A stretch of 64,000 nucleotides of DNA, taken from contig NZ_QFXK01000027.1 in the NCBI RefSeq assembly GCF_003261635.1, positions 1 to 64,000 of the forward strand, in the 5' to 3' direction. The stretch is from Kribbella monticola. Lineage in GTDB: Bacteria > Actinomycetota > Actinomycetes > Propionibacteriales > Kribbellaceae. Shown here piece by piece: positions 59,970 through 64,000 of the stretch (positions are counted from its first letter, which is position 1; the number at the start of each line of letters is the position of its first letter). The notes below the pieces were generated by a model, which was not told the origin of the DNA, made no database searches, and worked only from the letters and a program-made list of their open reading frames with translations. Both the position numbers and the translations under genes were made by a program.

Positions 59970-60919
59970 ATTCCCCGCCCTCTCGCGTTCGCCCATTGCA
60001 GAACTCTGTTCGCCGGTACGACCCCAGACGCGATCGCCAGCGCGAGATATCCGCGCTTCTCACCAGGTGCCAGACGGAGAGCTCGCAGAGCCCACCGCGA
60101 TGATTCCGAGCGGCGCCGCAACGCTGCGTACGCCACCGCCTTCTGACCGTAGATCCGGGCCAGTCCCCGCGGGCTGTCCCTGATCACGGCATGTTTGTCG
60201 ACCATATAGTCCAACGCTTCGATGATGACTGCCCAGCGCGCGGTGTAGAAGGAACCGGGATGCCAGAGCACCTCGACCAGCGGCTTGCTGACGACGGCAA
60301 CCTTCTCGGCGGCCAGGGCCCGCAGCATCCAGTCGTAGTCCTCGGCGTAGCCGCCGGGGAGTTCCTCGTCGACCCAGCCGATCCGGTCGAAGGCTGTACG
60401 CCGTACCAGCACGGTGGACGGATGGGCTTCCATCACCCGGCGCCGGGCCAGTTCGGCCACGGTCACGTCGGCGGGGCTGGGCACTCGTACGTGCCGCTGG
60501 TCGCCGATCGTGATCTCGATGCCGCACACCGACAGGCCGGCGTCCGCCGCGGTCAGCATCGCCACCTGGGTGCTGAGCTTCTCCGGCTTCCAGCTGTCGT
60601 CGTCATCGCAGAAGGCGAGCAGTTCGCCGCTGGAACCGGCTACGCCGCTGTTGCGCCCGCCGGGCAGACCCGGTGCCCGTGTGTTGGTGATGACCGTCAG
60701 AGTCCGCTCGCCCGCCTGTCCGGTCAGTGCGAGGTCGTCGGCCAGCCCGGTCTCGGGCTCGCTCTGGTCGTAGACCACGACCATCTCGACCGCCCCCGGG
60801 TAGTCCTGGGCGGCGATCGAACCGAGTGCCTTCCGGAGCAGCTCCGGCCGGTTCCGTGTCGCGACCACGACGCTGACCGTCGGGACCGCGGTACCGGTCG
60901 GCACGGGGGGTGTACTCAT
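59966..60919 (-). CDS. Family 2 glycosyltransferase
   Basis: The 317-residue GT-A enzyme has the start SVVVATRNRPELLRKAL, a DDDD metal-binding cluster (FCDDDDSWKPEK) and the catalytic GGYAEDYDWMLR segment. It likely adds a sugar to the lipid-linked repeat unit. It is coupled by overlaps on both sides. Confidence 0.93.
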   Translation of the reverse strand: MSTPPVPTGTAVPTVSVVVATRNRPELLRKALGSIAAQDYPGAVEMVVVYDQSEPETGLADDLALTGQAGERTLTVITNTRAPGLPGGRNSGVAGSSGELLAFCDDDDSWKPEKLSTQVAMLTAADAGLSVCGIEITIGDQRHVRVPSPADVTVAELARRRVMEAHPSTVLVRRTAFDRIGWVDEELPGGYAEDYDWMLRALAAEKVAVVSKPLVEVLWHPGSFYTARWAVIIEALDYMVDKHAVIRDSPRGLARIYGQKAVAYAALRRRSESSRWALRALRLAPGEKRGYLALAIASGVVPANRVLQWANARGRGI

Positions 60920-62229
60920 CAGCTGCTCCTTCGCAAGCCTGCAGGCATGAACCGGCCGTCCGGAACGGCGAACCGGGTCAGCAAAACAACTCCTTGAACG
61001 GTCGCACCGACCTCGGTGGCGCGGTGCACGGCATTGATCAGTGCCCGCTGCCGGGTGCGCGGGGTGACGATCAGTACGACGTTCCCGGCCAGCGCCGCGA
61101 GCACGGAGCCCGGTTCGCTGGTGACCCCTTCACCGGTGACCAGGACCGTGCTGGCCTGATGCGGGTCGAGGGCGGGAATCGTGTCGGCGGGCAGGACGGA
61201 CCGGTCCACTACGCGCGACTCCCGGCCGTGCGAGCGCAGGGCCGCGGACAATTGGTCCGCGGCGGATCGCTCGGCCTCGCCCGGTTCGCGATCGGGTGGT
61301 GCGACCATCACGGTGCCCGCGCCGATGCCCAGTACGCCGACGGTGATCGGATCCCAGGTGTGCACCCGCACGCCGGGTGGCCCGAACCAGTGCTTCGGCA
61401 GCGTCACCACGGACCGGCCGGGAACCAGCCGCGCGACGTCAGAGGCGCGGCCGAGCCGGGTCGACCGGATGTAGGCGATCAGCAGTCCGACCAGGCCGCC
61501 CAGGACGAGGCCGTCGACCGGCGCGACGAACGGGTTGATCCGCCGGGACTTGGTGGTGTCACCGACCCGGAGGATCTGACCGGGGTACGCGCTGGTGGTG
61601 CGGACCTGCCGGGACTCGGCCTGCCGGGCCGCGATCTGCTGCACGATCGCAGTCCGGCTCGCGGTCAGTTCGGCGATCTTGCCGGCCTTGGCCTTGCCTT
61701 TGATGACGGTCTCGTCCAGCCGTGCGTTCAAGGTGGCGATCTGCTGGCCGATCAGCTCGACCCGGTCGTCGCGGCGGCTCTCCAGGTCTGCGCGGCGCAA
61801 CTGCAGATAGGCCTCGGTCATCGTCGCGGCACCCTTGCGGGCGGCGACCTTGTCGGTGGAGTTGTAGGTGACCTTCAAGACCTTGGTGGTCGGTACGGCG
61901 GCCAGGTGCAGGTGGGCCCGGATGTCTTGTTCACCGGTGGCTCGCCGGGTCGCTTCGAGGACCGGCTCGGAGACCAGCCGGGACGCCTCGGTGTCGATCG
62001 TGAACCACTTCGCGTTCTCTTCGCCCTTGCGGGCCAGATACAGCGGAACGTCCGCGACCAGCACGGCCGACGTGGAGGAGTACACCCTCGGCGTACGCAG
62101 CATCCAGCCGATCCCGAGGATCGCGCCGACCAGTGCGCAGACGGCAACGGCCACCGTCCCCCTGCGAATCGCACGCAGGTAGGCGGTCAGCTCGACGGCG
62201 TCGACGCGCGCCGGACGGCGAGGCCTCAT
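60919..62229 (-). CDS. Wzz-like polysaccharide chain-length/co-polymerase protein
   Basis: The 436-residue protein has two membrane helices (about 23-42 and 240-260) enclosing an extracellular region with a long coiled coil. A C-terminal cytosolic Rossmann-like segment follows (VMVAPPDREPGEAERSAADQL, VLIVTPRTRQRALINA) without a recognisable P-loop. It is a second Wzz-type protein in one operon, related in plan to the one at 57924. ATG 62229 overlaps the sulfotransferase stop (ATGA). Confidence 0.8.
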   Translation of the reverse strand: MRPRRPARVDAVELTAYLRAIRRGTVAVAVCALVGAILGIGWMLRTPRVYSSTSAVLVADVPLYLARKGEENAKWFTIDTEASRLVSEPVLEATRRATGEQDIRAHLHLAAVPTTKVLKVTYNSTDKVAARKGAATMTEAYLQLRRADLESRRDDRVELIGQQIATLNARLDETVIKGKAKAGKIAELTASRTAIVQQIAARQAESRQVRTTSAYPGQILRVGDTTKSRRINPFVAPVDGLVLGGLVGLLIAYIRSTRLGRASDVARLVPGRSVVTLPKHWFGPPGVRVHTWDPITVGVLGIGAGTVMVAPPDREPGEAERSAADQLSAALRSHGRESRVVDRSVLPADTIPALDPHQASTVLVTGEGVTSEPGSVLAALAGNVVLIVTPRTRQRALINAVHRATEVGATVQGVVLLTRFAVPDGRFMPAGLRRSS

Positions 62230-63140
62230 CGGCGCCAGCTCGGGGGCATGCCGAGGAGCTTGGTCAGCTCCGTGTCGGAGGTCTCGAACCCGGCCAGCAG
62301 CCGCTCTCGCAGCGCGGCCGGCATCGGCTTGCTCGGGCGGGCGTTGGCCTGCTCGACCTTCGCCGGGTTGTGCACCGGCAGGCCGAGCCACTCCTGCAGC
62401 CGGGCGAACTGCTCGACCGGTGAGTCGAAGAACCGGTTCGCGTCGATGACGAAGACCTGCTCCGGCGAGAGCGCCTGCTGCAGCCGGACGATCTGCTCGG
62501 CGTACCGGCCGCGGCCGACGTACGCGTGGTGGCGGTGGTGGAAGCTCTGGTACGACGGGTCGGCGTGCATCCGTTCGACCTCGCCGGCCAGCCGGCTGTC
62601 CTCCAACGCCAGCGCGGTCTCGAAGTCCTCGGTCTCGAAGCCACGGGCGAGTTCGTGCTTGTACGCCGAGAAGGCGCGCTCGACCGGGTCGCGGACCAGG
62701 GTGACCACCTTGACGTCGGGCAGGTGCTCGGCGATCCGGCCGGCCGCGAGCGGGTGGAACATGTAGTAGCCGCTGCTGTCGAACGTCATCGGCCGGCCGG
62801 TCTTGCGGGTCCGGGCCGCGGCGACCGGGGCGACCGGGAAGTGCCCGTGGTACCAAGACCAGGGGTGGTCGTAGCCGACGTCGAAGTACCCGATTCCCTT
62901 GTGGAACAGGGGCCGCACTATGGCCGGGTGCTCGACCAGGAGCCGGTAGAGCGTCGTCGTACCGCAGCGCTGGGCGCCGGCGACGATGAAGTCCGGCAGC
63001 ATCCGCACGCCCGCGGTGGCCCGGCCGACGGCCCTGGTGGCCTTGCGGATCGCGTCCTGCGTTCCGTCGGGCAACACGTCCCGGGTCGAACGCAGTACTG
63101 CGGTGCGCTTGGCGGCCAGGCCGCTGCTGCCGGTGCTCAT
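62226..63140 (-). CDS. PAPS-dependent sulfotransferase
   Basis: The 304-residue enzyme has both PAPS-binding signatures: 5'-phosphosulfate loop GAQRCGTTTLYRLL (residues 55-68) and 3'-phosphate motif VRDPVERAFSAYKH (about 150-163). The PWSWYHGHFP and FDSSGYYMFHP segments resemble polysaccharide and heparan-type sulfotransferases. There is no signal peptide, so it acts in the cytosol, on lipid-linked intermediates or nucleotide sugars. CysD, CysN and CysQ of the convergent operon would supply precursor and remove PAP. Confidence 0.9.
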   Translation of the reverse strand: MSTGSSGLAAKRTAVLRSTRDVLPDGTQDAIRKATRAVGRATAGVRMLPDFIVAGAQRCGTTTLYRLLVEHPAIVRPLFHKGIGYFDVGYDHPWSWYHGHFPVAPVAAARTRKTGRPMTFDSSGYYMFHPLAAGRIAEHLPDVKVVTLVRDPVERAFSAYKHELARGFETEDFETALALEDSRLAGEVERMHADPSYQSFHHRHHAYVGRGRYAEQIVRLQQALSPEQVFVIDANRFFDSPVEQFARLQEWLGLPVHNPAKVEQANARPSKPMPAALRERLLAGFETSDTELTKLLGMPPSWRR

Positions 63141-64000
63141 CGGGTGGCTCCCTTCGGAGTCGGCGCGGACAGCCGCCGGCTGTGCTTGGTCAAGGCGTCG
63201 AGCACGGTGTCGAGAGTGGGCCGGATGACTTCGCCCTGGTCTCCCTGGCTACCCAGCAGGTACCGGGCGGTGATGGAGGCCAGGTAGAGCACGCCGAGCA
63301 ACTCCTGCGCGGCCGGGGACCATGCCGGGTGGTGCGTGTGCGGACTGGCAAGCGCTGTGTCAATGACGTCGGCCGAGAACCCGTGAGCTCGTGTGCTGGT
63401 GTGCAGCACATAGTGCACTCGGTCCAGCCCAGCCGGTACGCCGGTGGCGAAGCGCTCCCAGTCCCACAGCTGTAGCCGCCCTCTGCGCATCCCGAGGTTC
63501 CACGGCGCGAAGTCCCCGTGCCAAGCAGTGAGCCGCACCTCGTCGTCCCCGTGACTCTGCTCGACCCGCTCCAGGGCTTCCTTGTACGCCGTACGCTGCC
63601 GCGCGTCCTCCACCTCGTCTGCAATGCCGACCAGCTGCTGCCAGTACGCCGAAGTGCTCAGCGCGGCCGAGCCCTCGTCGTACCGGTCGTACAGCTCGTC
63701 GAGTGCTTCGAGCGGTGGTTGCAGTAGCGGCCCACCCGCAGGGCGGACCGCTGTGTCGAGTGCGGAGATCACCAGCAGCTCGAGCCCTTGCCAGTCGCCG
63801 AGGTGAAGCAGGGCAGGGATTTCGAGCAGATGCCAGTCCTGCTTGGCCAGCCCGGCCAGTGCGGCGCCTTCCTGCCGGACCAGCCCTGCGGTCAGCTCCG
63901 AGTCGCCCACCTTTACATAGGCGACGCAGCGCCCATCGCGGTCGAACACCTGCAGGATCGGCTTCTGGTTGGCCCGCAAGGAGCCGACGCCGAGCCCGAC
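63137..64000 (-). CDS. Aminoglycoside-phosphotransferase-fold kinase-like protein (5' end outside window)
   Basis: At least 287 residues are visible, and the frame is open to the window edge, so the N-terminus is missing. The phosphotransferase motifs are clear: catalytic loop AWHGDFAPWNLG and metal-binding LWDWERFATGVP. Such proteins phosphorylate small molecules or sugars. Here, four bases overlapping the sulfotransferase, a sugar or lipid-linked glycan is more plausible than an antibiotic. The acceptor is unknown. Confidence 0.75.
   Translation of the reverse strand, partial: VGLGVGSLRANQKPILQVFDRDGRCVAYVKVGDSELTAGLVRQEGAALAGLAKQDWHLLEIPALLHLGDWQGLELLVISALDTAVRPAGGPLLQPPLEALDELYDRYDEGSAALSTSAYWQQLVGIADEVEDARQRTAYKEALERVEQSHGDDEVRLTAWHGDFAPWNLGMRRGRLQLWDWERFATGVPAGLDRVHYVLHTSTRAHGFSADVIDTALASPHTHHPAWSPAAQELLGVLYLASITARYLLGSQGDQGEVIRPTLDTVLDALTKHSRRLSAPTPKGATR

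Overview
The window is about 70% GC and reads as the chromosome of an actinomycete. The layout and codon use look like a Kribbella or Nocardioidaceae-type organism, but that genus-level guess is inference only. Supporting signs are GTG starts, SARP/AfsR regulators, a DUF222 HNH endonuclease gene, PspA with PspAA, DUF3043, actinobacterial-style riboswitches, and several genes with a TAnnnT box 6 or 7 bases before the start codon (probable leaderless mRNAs).

Layout. Positions 1-3250 hold tandem repeats and a DUF222/HNH gene with a PafBC-type DNA-damage promoter. Positions 3250-15100 hold the lipoate and 2-oxoacid dehydrogenase block: lipB, a pseudokinase-like membrane protein, a TIGR01777 epimerase, the E2 acyltransferase, dihydrolipoamide dehydrogenase, a small hypothetical protein, leucyl aminopeptidase and gcvT. 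This order resembles the mycobacterial dlaT-lipB neighbourhood, but lipA is not beside lipB. Positions 15080-29090 hold three SARP-type regulators, one of them truncated, around a dipeptide/oligopeptide ABC importer (order C-A-B-D-F). A small secreted-peptide gene lies divergent to the first SARP. Positions 29090-35000 hold an LtrA-like membrane protein and a ROK-regulated sugar ABC importer. Positions 35230-41380 hold an operon headed by a cobalamin riboswitch (secreted protein, ECF T, fused ECF ATPase, ECF S, cobU, cobS). Positions 41400-45110 hold an aldo/keto reductase, a long inverted repeat, DUF3043, and pspA-pspAA.

Positions 45120-64000 are the most interesting part: two convergent gene sets that look like one sulfated exopolysaccharide locus. 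The forward set starts with a phosphoglycosyl transferase, then cysQ-cysD-cysN (sulfate activation and PAP removal), a PssD/PssE-type glycosyltransferase pair, and two secreted glycoside hydrolases, the first behind a c-di-AMP (ydaO-type) riboswitch. The reverse set, translationally coupled throughout, encodes a kinase-like protein cut by the window edge, a PAPS-type sulfotransferase, a Wzz-like protein, a family 2 glycosyltransferase, a Wzz protein fused to a degenerate tyrosine-kinase-like domain, a flippase and an RCC1-repeat lipoprotein. The inferred logic is: activate sulfate, build a glycan on polyprenyl phosphate, sulfate it, flip and control chain length, and remodel it outside the cell under second-messenger control. 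No APS kinase (cysC), cysH or Wzy polymerase was recognised here.

No rRNA, tRNA, CRISPR array, insertion sequence or prophage was recognised.
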